A stretch of 55,493 nucleotides of DNA from Chrysophaeum taylorii (taxonomy: Eukaryota; Sar; Pelagophyceae; Pelagomonadales; Pelagomonadaceae), in the NCBI GenBank assembly GCA_029834535.1, contig JAQMWT010000430.1:1-55493 (forward strand). Reading direction: 5' to 3'. A model generated the notes under the pieces. The model made no database searches and was not told the origin of the DNA. It saw only the letters and a program-made list of their open reading frames with translations. Shown one piece after another: positions 29,701 to 38,968 of this stretch. Position 1 is the first letter of the stretch. Each line of letters begins with the position of its first letter. The position numbers and the translations under genes are program-made.

Positions 29701-30069
29701 GACGACGGCTTGGATAGTCGTCGCCGACGGCAAAATCCACTCGAGTAACTCAATCGGTTCCTTAGGGCTGACTCTCGCGCCTCCGCGGAACTGCAGCACG
29801 CGGCGCCTCCTCTGGGCATCGCGCGCGCCGATGAGAAAAAGCAGGGCCGGCTCAACTTTGGCCAAGCTGTGCTGCAGCTTTGCGAGGGTCGGCGCGTAAA
29901 CGATCACGTCGCACGCGGTTGCCCGATGCTCGATCTCTCGGACCTCGCGGCGTACGCATGCGAGTGCCTCCTCGTCCCGGTCATCGACGCAGACCGCCGC
30001 GACGAACCGCGAGCCGCCGCCGCCGCCGCCGCCGCTGCTGCTGCCCGCGGTCGAGGGTGAATAATTCAT
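26743..30069 (-). CDS. Multidomain protein: zinc finger, two SH3 domains, FKBP-type prolyl isomerase
   Basis: Intact 1108-residue ORF; I chose ATG 30069 (M-N-Y-S-P-S) over an upstream GTG. In order: Gly/Ser-rich N-terminus; ~440 residues without a known domain; a RanBP2-like zinc finger (W-S-C-F-A-C ... C-S... C-A-A-C, ~487-510); SH3-1 (~518-570, with E-L-S-F, N-W-W-K-A and P-R-N-Y); a PH-like region (~620-723, ending L-E-R-W-L-Q-A-L); SH3-2 (~782-849, with G-Y-F-P-A-N-Y-V); and an FKBP-type PPIase (~898-1020, with G-L-H-A-G-L-R-E-L-K-R-G-E and A-Y-G-A-A-G-L-P-P). SH3 domains bind Pro-rich peptides; FKBP domains isomerise prolyl bonds. Several FKBP pocket aromatics are not obvious, so activity is uncertain. 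Poly-Ser, poly-Thr and poly-Asp runs come from triplet repeats at 29527, 29213 and 27805. A hAT element begins 73 bp upstream. Confidence 0.85.
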   Translation of the reverse strand: MNYSPSTAGSSSGGGGGGGSRFVAAVCVDDRDEEALACVRREVREIEHRATACDVIVYAPTLAKLQHSLAKVEPALLFLIGARDAQRRRRVLQFRGGARVSPKEPIELLEWILPSATTIQAVVVTVDDHSDLKALSPGAAQRVIAWSCRNTCFRFERFLALFLDAFLQTSDSSSSSSSSSSSSRDGISRVELAYARAKEHLGVVLATTDAPALMIPNDAVDRLLFALEPRALTIRVTRCANSAECADTLAFADDLVRLFGDIAMAGDVTVQFKIRLQTTTTTTTTTMACCAADVTIAKIIRALEEAHPNVSCVRAARCRGSIVLECEARMDIFKKFKILAGRAARHSFFHLVDRKFRPDALADCNVDVVLSLITVERTMLERALRAETARFGGLIVPWLLQKSQVDPLCLSCACVLALAHRQQPLTFAACDHLATILQSAASAQASRNSRPVLPIIAEINKTCDPAWCDVEEEGFDKAVRKCDEDAPWSCFACFYEHRGAEACFSRCAACDAVRHDEAVCDFEFTASNKHELSFSVDERLRIVSRDTPNWWKARNAAGAAGMVPRNYLTIVDDDDDTRDAAQRASAEHVAPPVVTTSSNRSIQASWRDYLNSTRSSSSRRLTLSAGEFDEMALFATVTVKGGDVLMSIEPWGTPPAKAKVTVKSIAEIRAFDIELRRVVDDDGARTLINVLELRRDTVAAALEAGDALALERWLQALINSQSLRALAIAFARESCVSGEAEVTKDQPDDDDDDDDVQLERICPPDSTATPVPPHDQDAPIVVTRMTVLWNFSPSSESELALARGDVVEIPVETIAGENTDSLIQREITQGWLLGRCQRTKDVGYFPANYVSAADVIPPSPFQSTASRPAATHYGSRPRGQQSKTSSSSHQARPVSMSSLAAFDALCTIGYAVEHQGGAGSGPAAADGDVVSARCTAFVWDGGAGLSKPYASTDWDDQSKLVIIVGAPVATDGLHAGLRELKRGESARVTCSPLLAYGAAGLPPHVAPRSYIIYYLEILEICRNVGGGSTGPHDLLATPAAIDDADHGESLDRVVSLRKRLTVEVKTNDDAPLPPISEQSPLGGSVDKSAFVEEPPPANRGTSKGVAYV

Positions 30070-30277
30070 GTATCCTACCGAATAGAATTGAGGTCCGTTC
30101 ACAACATGTCATTTCAATAACAACGTTTGGAAGGCTTCTTCGCAGTGTTGGGAATTCACTTCAGCGAGTGAATGTGAACCACTTCACCAGCCACGCAATA
30201 TTGGTGAAGTGATTTGAAGTGAACACGTCACCCGCCCGACGTGGCCATCGTGTGAAAACCTTTGTGAAGTGAACGCC

Positions 30278-30279
<2 letters not shown>

Positions 30280-30308
<29 letters not shown>
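30280..30308 (+). repeat. Poly-T run (29 nt)
   Basis: Homopolymer inside the left subterminal region of the hAT element. A possible assembly-length uncertainty. Confidence 0.9.
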
Positions 30309-30310
<2 letters not shown>

Positions 30311-30792
30311 GCCAGCGCCGATCCCTGCCGCGCCCCGTCAGTTCCGTGCCCTCCGCGCGCTATTGCCTAGGTCTGGTGCTCTTAGATTCTATCGCGTTTC
30401 GGGGCGAAGGAGGAGTTACCGTGGATGGGGTTCAGTGTTTCTTACTTCAGGCGATGTGAACGACCTCGGTATCTTCGTCTGGTTCTTCCTCATCAACCTC
30501 CATCTCCAAAGAGTCTTCGGGGAATCATGGTGCTCTCGGCGTCGGATAAGAAAGTTCGCACGAGCCGTTAACTATGTTTCAGTTTGTACTAAGACATACT
30601 CAACGGATCGCTGAGCTATGTTCATTTGTACTCAAGCAGTATGTGCCGCCACGCCGCGAGATCGTCGCGATGGAAATAGTCCCCATAGTGAAGTCGGCAT
30701 CCTTTCGTCCCCTCACGCAAAAAAAGGAAAAAGCCCACGCGTTGTAGGACCCGTCGTTGCGGCGCGGGCTAGTCTCGTTTTCTTATCCGACC

Positions 30793-33193
30793 CTAATTTA
30801 AGTGCAGGGACCTCGGACACGAGACCGAGTTTTTCAAAAACCATGACTTAATCCGGGCCGCCGCAATGAAATTCTTGTTCATGCGCAGTAGGGCGGCTTT
30901 GTCCGTCTCGTCCGCGCTGAGCAACGTGTTTCCTTCAGTCAGGACAAGATTTCCAATGCCCAGGCAGCGCTCACAGTAGCTCTGCGCGCCATGTGTACCA
31001 ATTGAAGCCTTAGAGGCTCTCGCCATGTCCGGAAGGAACCTATACTGCTCCTTGGTGAGCGGTCGATACAGCTTTCCAACGTCGAGCACAGCCAGATCTA
31101 TGAAGCCGACTTCACCCTTCTTCTCAAGTTCAGGATAATGCTCTTTCCAGTTGAGCGACTTCGACAGCCTGATCTATTGAGTGAAGACCTGTTCAAACTC
31201 CACATTGAAATCGGGCATCTGGTTCTCAGGCATAGCAAAAGAAGGCACGTCGCCACTAATGTCGTCCCAAGCGTCGGGTGCGTCGAGTGCCGCCAAGAGA
31301 CCGCGGGCAGGCGCAGGCTCGGAGGGCGGCGCAGACTCGGAGGAAGTCTTTGCCTTTTCGTGGTGGAATGCAGTCCGTGCGTAAATCACATATTCTCCCT
31401 TGAGCAACTTTCTGGCCTGAGCTCTCTGATTGGACGACAGGCGCCCGCAGTTGATAGTCCGAAAGTCAAGAAGGAAGGCAATCAGCTCGCGATCGTTGAA
31501 TTCGTAGTCGAAGTGACGCACGTAGTTTTTATTATTCCCGCAAAACCGACGCTAACATTCGAGAATAGCCCGCTCAAGACAGATTTTGCCGGTCTCGCTG
31601 AGGTCGTCAACATCGACAGTCTTACGTGGCATGGATTTCGCAGTTAGGTTCGGGAGATCAATGACTTCTAGCGTCCCAGCTCGCAGAGACTCGATCATGT
31701 TGTGCTTGATCAATGCGGCGCACGCCCCCAGGTATAAGTGTTCATGTTGCACGAAAACAACGGCGGTATCCTTTATAGCAAAAATCGCCTAGAATTCAGC
31801 CAACGCCACCCATTGCTCATCACTGATTGTCCAGGGGAGTCCAATGTTGGTAGCCGCGTACAGTTTGAGCACGTGGTGCATACGCAGCAAGGAACGAATA
31901 AGTTGGTATCGCGCCAGGAGCCTCGTCTTATTGAGGTCGAGCTTGAGCTTGAGCTTCGGCGATTTCCCCGGCTGTAATGGCAAAAGCGCATGCAGATCCT
32001 TCAAACGTGTGCCGTAAGAAAAGAACTTGGCTCCATCGTGGGCACTGTTCAGCAGCTCCTGGCCAGCTGGGAATGGATTGATCACCTGCTTGCCTCTGGA
32101 TCATGTCAAGTCGCCACATGCCGCTGCCGAGATTTTTGAGATATCATGCATGTCTCACGCTTCGACCTCAATAAAAAATGCTTCGGTGACGCCAATTGCT
32201 GCCCGGTCTCTTGAACAATGGTTGCGGCCGCCAAAATCGATATCGATTCCCGCACGCTCCGCGACCACAGAACGGAGCAGAGAAGCCGTGCCTGAATCGG
32301 TTCCGTCGTCAGCTGGAACGAGGCCCACGCACACCGTCTCAACGCCACTCCAATCGGGCCAGATGAAGTATAGGCCAATGGCCTGTCGCTTGAGCTTATC
32401 CTTGTGTGTCCCGCCGTCATGCAGCACCTGGGCGAATGGATTGCCGTAAGCCGCTTCATAACACTCCGTAGCGACGTGCTTCAAGATTCGAACAAAGCAA
32501 CGATATTCAGCGTCCACCCATTCAAACTGCGCCTTTCGAGTCATGAACGGGCACTTGCCTTTCACGCCACCGCCCGGTAATACGCCTCAATTAGGCTGCG
32601 ATGAGCTTCGTCGTCAAAGGTGCGCTTGGAAATCCGCTGCGACGTGTACACGCAGTGCTCAGCCGAGAACGCCATCAGGGAAGAGTGCTTTGCCTGGCTG
32701 GGCATGGCCATGAAGTGACTCGTAATATCCGATTTACCCTTCGAGGCGGCCACAACACCCACGGCCGTCATACCGCCCTCCTTTTCTTGGTCTGTCTTCT
32801 GTTTATTGGTGAGCTGTCGACGTCCCAGCTCGTCCTCCTCCGGATGCGCAGCCTTGAAGTGGGTACCATGAGGGCTAGATCGTCTGCCATGTGCCTTTCT
32901 TGAAGTATCTCGTCACCTTCAGGCGCTCCCAGCACCGGATACACACATGCGTCGTCGCCTTCCCACTTGTCAACGCGGTCAGGATGATTTTCCTTCGGTC
33001 GACGCACGCAGTCCCACACCTTGGAAAACCTGGTTGATCGTCCACTTTTGCCGGGTGTGTTCCACGTCACAACATCGACGTCGCAGTCGGCTCGTTCTTG
33101 TGAACTTCCTCCTTCTGTTCCGCGTTTAAATTCCTCCTCATCATCAACATTATCCTCCACCTCCATGATGTAGCGCGGCTCGACTTGGCTCAT
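30793..33193 (-). pseudogene. hAT transposase
   Basis: Starts M-S-Q-V-E-P-R-Y. The first ~140 residues may hold a degraded BED finger (S-K-V-W-D-C-V). From 32565 to 30793 one frame is kept but contains stops at 32155 (TGA), 31789 (TAG), 31552 (TAA) and 31174 (TAG). The C-terminus has the hAT dimerisation signature: W-K-E-H-Y-P-E-L ~31135, then S-I-G-T-H-G-A-Q-S-Y-C-E-R-C and L-L-R-M-N-K-N-F ~30870-31000, matching the S/A-x-x-E-R-x-F-S ... L-x-x-N pattern. Retention of one frame across 1.7 kb argues for recent death by point mutation. Confidence 0.7.
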
Positions 33194-33352
33194 CAGACGG
33201 GGTCAGGGTCAGGCCGTCAGCCGAAGTGAATGAACGTGAAGTGAACATTGGACTTCGGACGAAAAATGTCGGTGAAGTGAAGTGAAGTGAAGTGAACCAA
33301 ATTCAGTGAGCCTAGTGAAGTGAGCCCAGTGAATTCTATTTTTTCCCCAACG

Positions 33353-34397
33353 TGTGTCACGACTATTGAACAGCGCTATAATATATTATCAAAAATATAA
33401 TGTCGTTTTTTTTTATTTTGATGTCATAATATGATTCATATAGATGCCATTTTAAAATAAAAAACGCCTCTTGGTTGTTTGGAAAGGGGAGCGTCTAGGG
33501 TAGGTCAGCTGGAAGAGTCGGAAGTCGTGGCTGACGACGCGGCGGATAGCGCGGCGGAAGTGGTTGTGCATGCCATCGAAATTGATTGTTGGTGAGCTTC
33601 TCAAGGGTACAACCACATTCATCGGTACGAAACGCGAGACGATAAAACAAAGCCAGTAAGTCTTGAACGATGCACGTATTCAAATGCGAGGACCCACTCG
33701 AGGGTGCGTCAGATCAGGTAGAATGTCGAGCAACTTGAACTCCGGTGATTGGTACAGTGCCGAGCAACTTGAACGCCGGTGATAGGTACAATGCCAAGCA
33801 ACTTGTATACTCCGATGATGAACTTGTTGAGGAAGTTCGCTACGCGATCCCCACGGCCCATGTAGACATCGGTAATGCGCTTGTAAAGTCGCGTGAAGTT
33901 CATGTCGCGGTTTTCATGGATATCAACGTTGTTGCTTGACGCGAAATTCGCCTTCAGAGCAGCGAGATGCTGAGATGCTAGTCCAAGGATCGTTGGTCGA
34001 GATAATGTGATCGCCGGTGGAGATGATCATGTTCGCAAGAAGACGTGGCCATTGGTGGGAAAAAAAATAATGTCGCTCACCGCTGAAGGCATCAAGTTTG
34101 TGCGAAAGCTTGCTAGCTTGAATTTCGATCGAAGACATGATAGACGACAACGAACCGAACACGTAGCAAAGAACTGAAGCCGATGAGGAGTCGCCGTGAA
34201 GTCAAGCACAGGTTCGATCGTGAACGAGCACTTGGTACCATGCGACAACTGGAATGGGGCGTTAGACTAGCGATAAGGGAATGACGTAGGGATACTGGAT
34301 ACGTGGTGCAGGGGTAAGTGTCATAGCTTCCTCACAGGTATAAAACGAAATTACACTTTGGCCCGTTATAAAAAACGTTTTAAGCTGTTCAATAGTC
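33353..34397. other. AT-richer intergenic region with ~35-bp tandem repeat
   Basis: Includes an AT-rich stretch (33360-33470) and about 2.7 copies of a ~35-bp unit with the core GAGCAACTTGAAC at 33727-33815. Minus-strand open pieces (33903-33709, 34162-33923) read like fragments of a decayed protein, but I cannot place them in a family. It also serves as the upstream region of the glutathione reductase gene. Confidence 0.45.
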
Positions 34398-36122
34398 ATG
34401 ACGATTGCAGTAGTCAGTAGGAATGTGGTGGAGAGGATTCTTTCCTCCCGAACTTTACGATCGCAACGAAGCGGAGAAGAAATGGGCGGCGATACGACGA
34501 CGTACGAGTTTGATTTGGTGGTGATCGGCGGTGGGTCGGGTGGGTCGGGCGCGGCGCGGCGGTCGGCGTTGTGGGGGGCCAAGGTCGCCCTCGTGGACTG
34601 CGGTTTCGATTTCGAGACAGGAATTCGGCGTGGCGCGGGGGTCGGAGGGACGTGTGTGAACGTCGGATGCATCCCAAAGAAGCTCATGTTCACGGCGGCG
34701 AGTTTGTACGAGAGCATCCACGGTCACGCGGAGGTGGCAACCGGGAACGGGATCACCGTCGGGGACGTCAAGTTTGACTGGGCGACGCTCAAGAAGGGCA
34801 GGGACGCTTACGTCGATCGCGCGTCGAATGCCTACAAGAGGAACTGGGGCAAGGAGGGGATTGAGGTGGTGTTGGGGATGGCGAAGCTCAAGGACCCACA
34901 CACCGTGGAGGTGCTGCTGAACGACGGCGAGCAGATGCAGCGCGCGATGCGGTCGGGGGCGACGCGAACGCTCGCTGCCAAGTACGTGCTCGTGTGCGTG
35001 GGCGGGGCCCCTTCGTACCCGGATGTCCCGGGGGCGCGGGAGTATTGCATCACGTCGGACGGGTTCTGGGACCTCGAAAAGCAGCCCACCAAGGCCGCGG
35101 TGATCGGGGCGGGGTACATTGCCGTCGAGATGGCGGGCATCTTGAGCGCGTTTGGCACCGAAACGACGCTCGTGTGCCGGGGCAAGACGCCCCTCCGGAA
35201 CAAGATGGAGTTCGACGGAACAATCGTCGAGAAGCTTGTGGAGGAAATTAACAATCACGGACCCACTCTCGTCCCCAACTCGACGCCCGCGGGTTTCTTC
35301 GAGGCCGAGGACGGCACGATCACCGTCTCGACGACAGACGGCGCGACGCTCGCGGGATTCGACTGCGTCATGCTGGCGATCGGCCGCGCCCCTCTCACCC
35401 AGGACATTGGCCTCAAGGAATGCGGGGTCGCCCTCGACAAGAAGGGCTACGTGATCGTCGACGAGTTCGAGCGCACGAACATCCCCTCAATTCTGGCTTT
35501 GGGCGATTGCACGTCCTCCGGCTGGGAACTCACGCCCGTCGCGCTCTCGACTGCGCGCCGCCTCGGGGATCGCTTATTTGGGGGCGCCCCGTGGTCCCGC
35601 CTCTCCTACGACAAAATCCCGACCGTCGTTTTCTCCCACCCTCCGATTGGCCAGGTCGGCCTCACCGAGGACGCCGCGCGTGCCGAGTTTGGCGACGCCG
35701 TCGGCGTCGACGCCCTCACGGCAGGAGGCATGGGCTTCGCTTTCAACCCGGATCCTGCCAAAAAGGTCAAGACCACCCTCAAGCTCGTCCACGTCGGCGA
35801 TGACCGCAGGATTGTAGGTCTCCACATTCTCGGCCCCTTCGCCGACGAGATGATCCAGGGCTTTGCCGTCGCTGTCCAGATGGGGGCCACCGTGCGCGAC
35901 TTTCACGCGACCGTCGGCCTCCACCCGACCATGGCGGAGGAAATTATCTCCTTTGGCGGAGGCCGCGCCTGGGGCCTCGACAAGGACCGCAAGAAGCCCG
36001 AGCGACCCCCCTATGCCGATCCTACCTATGCCAAGCCCGTTATTTCGCTTGCCCAGGCCTCGCTCGGCGCCGCCCTCCTCGCCGCCCTCGCCTTCGCCGC
36101 CGGCCGCTTCATCAAGGCGTGA
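34398..36122 (+). CDS. Glutathione reductase-like flavoprotein with C-terminal membrane anchor
   Basis: 574 residues, class I pyridine nucleotide-disulfide oxidoreductase; reduces glutathione disulfide with NADPH. FAD-binding G-G-G-S-G-G at 44-49; redox disulfide G-T-C-V-N-V-G-C (Cys86, Cys91); NADPH-binding G-A-G-Y-I-A-V-E with basic residues after the second strand (C-R-G-K-T-P-L-R), indicating NADPH rather than NADH; second FAD block L-A-L-G-D; C-terminal H-P-T-M-A-E-E (His509 as the proton-relay base). Two unusual ends: an Arg/Ser-rich N-terminal extension of 28 residues before a second ATG (34482) that could be a mitochondrial or plastid presequence, and a final ~22-residue hydrophobic segment after residue 548 ending R-F-I-K-A, typical of a tail anchor. 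Intronless. Convergent with the isochorismatase-like gene. Confidence 0.93.
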   Translation: MTIAVVSRNVVERILSSRTLRSQRSGEEMGGDTTTYEFDLVVIGGGSGGSGAARRSALWGAKVALVDCGFDFETGIRRGAGVGGTCVNVGCIPKKLMFTAASLYESIHGHAEVATGNGITVGDVKFDWATLKKGRDAYVDRASNAYKRNWGKEGIEVVLGMAKLKDPHTVEVLLNDGEQMQRAMRSGATRTLAAKYVLVCVGGAPSYPDVPGAREYCITSDGFWDLEKQPTKAAVIGAGYIAVEMAGILSAFGTETTLVCRGKTPLRNKMEFDGTIVEKLVEEINNHGPTLVPNSTPAGFFEAEDGTITVSTTDGATLAGFDCVMLAIGRAPLTQDIGLKECGVALDKKGYVIVDEFERTNIPSILALGDCTSSGWELTPVALSTARRLGDRLFGGAPWSRLSYDKIPTVVFSHPPIGQVGLTEDAARAEFGDAVGVDALTAGGMGFAFNPDPAKKVKTTLKLVHVGDDRRIVGLHILGPFADEMIQGFAVAVQMGATVRDFHATVGLHPTMAEEIISFGGGRAWGLDKDRKKPERPPYADPTYAKPVISLAQASLGAALLAALAFAAGRFIKA

Positions 36123-36535
36123 GTCGGCTTTCTTCCTCTCTTACGCCGGTCTTCTTTCTTTTCCACCCCCACCACCAACACCACCACCTCGGCGGCCCCC
36201 CGACACTTTTTTTTTGTTTCAGCCACCGCTTCTGCTCCTGCTCCTGCTGCTGCTGCATCGACGAGTGCCTTGCTTTGCATGACCGCCGCCGCCGGTCCCC
36301 GAGGGAGGGAGGGAGGGAGGGAGGAAGAAGCACCGTGCGATGTCCTACTGCTACTCGTGCACCACCGCTCTTATCGCCAATACTATGCTTGTTATGGTGA
36401 TGCTGCTTTGTGGTAATGGTTATATGGCGGTATTTGCTACCGTAACGGAGAACAAAAATCGTGCTCGACGCGGGGCAATCTTGCTTGCTCGCTCGCAATC
36501 TTGCTTGCTCGCTCGCTGAGCAGCGCGCTGTAACG
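36123..36535. other. Convergent intergenic region with low-complexity runs
   Basis: Shared 3' flank of two converging genes. Pyrimidine-rich tract, (GGGA)n at 36302-36323 and a short tandem duplication of CTTGCTTGCTCGCTCGC at ~36481-36515. No gene seen. Confidence 0.6.
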
Positions 36536-37267
36536 TTAGAGCAGCTCGGCCTTGAACTCGTCGGAGGTCATGGGCGAGGAGAACATGCCGAAAGTCCCTG
36601 CGGTCGCGGCCTGGTGACCCTCAATCGTGGTCGTCGCGCAGCAGTCGGTCAAGGTGATGGTGTTGAAGCCCTTCTCGTACGCCGCGCGCATCGTGCTCTC
36701 GACACAACAGTTGGTCAAAAAGCCAGCGAGCGCCACAGTCTCGATGCCATTGTCTACGAGAATCGACTCGAGGTCGGTGCCGGGAAACGCGTCCAAACCC
36801 TTTTTCCCCCTCACAATCTTATCCCCGGGCTGTGGCCGCATCTTTTCGTCGAAGGCGGCATTCCAGGTGCCCTCGGTAAACAGCTTGTCGGCCTTGATGC
36901 CCGCTAGAATGCCGAGATTCTGGTTGGGATTGTCGCTCGCGTCCTCCTTGAACGTGATCGGCGCGTGCAAGATCACGCACCCCTTGTCCCGCGCCGCGGC
37001 CGCGACTGCGGACGACTTGTCGAGCATGTCGCCCATAACCTCTTTGACGGCCGCGTGGAGCTTTCCCCCCTCGCTCGTAAATTCGTTCTGGTATTCGATG
37101 AAAACAACAGCCGTTTTAGAAGGATCGACTTTCACGCCACCCTTCGCCTCAGCGGGCCCGAACACGCGGTCCATCGATAATCTCGCCTTTGTGGAGACCA
37201 GCGACGGAACGAACGCCGTCACGGTCACGGCGAGTATTGCGACCAGAATCAACCCGCGCATCACCAT
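36536..37267 (-). CDS. Isochorismatase-like cysteine hydrolase, probably plastid-targeted
   Basis: 243 residues, full length for the isochorismatase-like fold. Residues 1-18 are a signal peptide (M-V-M-R-G then a hydrophobic core) followed by T-A-F-V-P, where F19 after the cleavage site fits the ASAFAP-type bipartite plastid signal of secondary red-plastid algae; a Ser/Lys/Arg-rich transit segment follows. The catalytic site has Lys155/156 (R-G-K-K-G) and Cys188 (T-N-C-C-V-E-S-T). The usual catalytic Asp (I-D-x-Q) is Glu58 (F-I-E-Y-Q-N-E-F). The substrate cannot be predicted; family members hydrolyse amides or vinyl ethers. Start ATG at 37265-37267. Intronless. Confidence 0.88.
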   Translation of the reverse strand: MVMRGLILVAILAVTVTAFVPSLVSTKARLSMDRVFGPAEAKGGVKVDPSKTAVVFIEYQNEFTSEGGKLHAAVKEVMGDMLDKSSAVAAAARDKGCVILHAPITFKEDASDNPNQNLGILAGIKADKLFTEGTWNAAFDEKMRPQPGDKIVRGKKGLDAFPGTDLESILVDNGIETVALAGFLTNCCVESTMRAAYEKGFNTITLTDCCATTTIEGHQAATAGTFGMFSSPMTSDEFKAELL

Positions 37268-37374
37268 AAGCTTCTACTCTTGGCGCCTACAAATCCGCTG
37301 GTGCCGAACTCGCTGACTTAAGATGGGATCTTCAACATCGCTTCCTCGATTTCAAATCTCCTCTGGCGGTCCTT

Positions 37375-37475
37375 CCTACTAATCGACAGATGTTTGTTTG
37401 TCTGTAAATGTCGACTGCTAAGAGGGGGGTGTGTGTGTGGGGGGAGCACGAAGGATGTGGGTGGGTTTGTGGGGT
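37375..37475 (+). mobile_element. Helitron 5'-end fragment
   Basis: TCCTACTAATCGACAGATG and the following TTAAATGT-like, CT-poor tail match the 5' terminal part of the Helitron units, here in plus orientation. It is only ~100 bp and abuts the 3' end of the LINE-like element, opposite in orientation to the fragment at 40178-40275 on the other side. Confidence 0.6.
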
Positions 37476-37711
37476 ATGAGGGATGTGCCTAACGGGCGGA
37501 GATAAGTACGCGGGACCTAGTCGGGGTCATCGCCGAGGCGTGGGGCAGGCGAAGAGCGGACCAAGGGCCCCGCCTTGGTAGGTCGTACGCATGCTGCCGC
37601 CGGACGTATGTGCGACGAAGGGTGACGTCCTGCTGGGATCGGGCGGCCTTTGTGGGGTTCCCCGAAGCGGCGACATGGGTGAGGGCGGTGGGGGCACGCC
37701 GAGCCCGGGTT

Positions 37712-38968
37712 TCAATGCGTTGGCGATCCCCCACTCACGGTAGATGCGGCGAGTTTTTTTTGGGCCGCCTTTGCCTCTGTGGAGTTGGCGCAGCCGCTTT
37801 CCACCCAGGTTCGCGCAGCGATGCGCTCGGCGCATGTTTGGGCGAGAGCGTGGCACGCCGCGCTGGCCTCACCGAAGGCACCAAAGACGAGGCCGGCGAC
37901 GGTGCCGTAGCTACGTAGCCGCTGTTCGACAGGGCCCAAGAAGCCAGGCGGTGGTGCTGTACCCGGCTGGGGGATGATGGCGTCGACGCCGCGGGCGCGA
38001 GCGAGGTATTCGGAGTGGACTTGCGCTGCGCGCCGATCGACGGGCGACGGGTGGGAGGGATGGAGGGCGCGGGCGGTGTACAACGAACCCCAAGCGAGGG
38101 TTTTGATGTCGTAGAGTTGCTCCTTGTTGTCGAGCGTGGTGAGGATGTCTGGGACGACTTGGCGTCGGGCGAGATTGCCTCGGTACCGGCCGTAGAGGCG
38201 CGTGCGAATGGTAGGGGCGACGACGTCAGCAAAGATGCCGAAAACCTCGGACAGGGCTGGGATGCCGGCCTCTTTGACGCTGCCGAGGACGCACTCGAGC
38301 TGGCCGTCATGCCAGGTGGTCCGCGCTCCTCCGCGGTTGACAAGGTTGGCCCGCGCGAGAAGCACCTTGCCGTAAGCGTCGAGAACGACGTCAGTGCCCA
38401 GAATGCGAGTGCCCACGAGGCCCAAACAAGCTGGAGAGGGGTAGCCGAAGTACTGGGCACACATCTCAGCCCAGCAGCGGTTGGGGATTTGAAGGGCAGA
38501 GCTGGGCCACGAGCTGATGAACGTGGTCGAGAAGCGATCCCATGAGGACGCCGCTACTCGAAGTGCTTCGGTGATGGGAAGGGTGGCCGCAAGGCGCTGG
38601 AGTGCAGTGGCCCGAGCTGTCTCGCGCTGGGAGGTTAGAGCACGCTGGAGTTGGGGTATGAGCACGGGTGTGTGTCGAGATGGTGGGGTCGACGAGGACG
38701 CGACGAGGACGCCCATGGAGACGAATTCGTGGGAGAGAGGACCGTCGACGAGATGAACGTTGGCGGGGTCGCCGGAACCAGCGCCGCCGTGGGAAGCCAG
38801 CGTGGTACGGAGATCAGCCCGAAGTCCGTCCCACGCAGTCTCGAGTGCTCGCCTCAGGCGGCAACCGGATGCGAGGAGGTGGTGCCAACGGTGCAACTCG
38901 TTACCTGTGCGAAAAGAAGTGGCACCCAGGACCGAGGCGAGGCGGGGGAGGTAGCCAGGGACCTCCAC
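37712..38968 (-). pseudogene. LINE C-terminal domain with PD-(D/E)xK-like nuclease motif
   Basis: 418 residues in the frame following the RT. Around 38110-38170 it reads V-P-D-I-L-T-T-L-D-N and L-Y-D-I-K-T-L, the P-D ... D-x-K arrangement of PD-(D/E)xK nucleases, followed by R-R-A-A-Q-V-H-S-E-Y (Arg and Tyr in the usual helix positions). Restriction-like endonucleases at this place cut the target in R2/CRE-type non-LTR elements. No CCHC finger was found before it. The 3' end is just after S-G-G-S-P-T-H. Confidence 0.6.

Larger units (their letters stand above)
30143..33352 (-). mobile_element. hAT-family DNA transposon, degenerate
   Basis: The left end CAGTGTTGGGAATTCACTTC and the inverse of the right end (CACGTTGGGG...GAATTCACT) form imperfect terminal inverted repeats of the hAT type (CA-start). 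Both subterminal regions are packed with GTGAA/TTCAC motifs (30150-30275 and 33220-33340), likely transposase-binding repeats. It encloses a broken hAT transposase on the minus strand. No convincing 8-bp target duplication remains. Confidence 0.7.

Noticed and set aside
31552..32565. Stop-codon reassignment to explain open frames with single stops in the hAT, gypsy and copia genes
   Set aside because: All three stop codons occur as interruptions, and the intact genes here end normally.
34455..35258. 267-codon minus-strand ORF opposite the glutathione reductase gene
   Set aside because: Antisense shadow of a GC-rich gene; Arg/His/Leu-rich with no family features.
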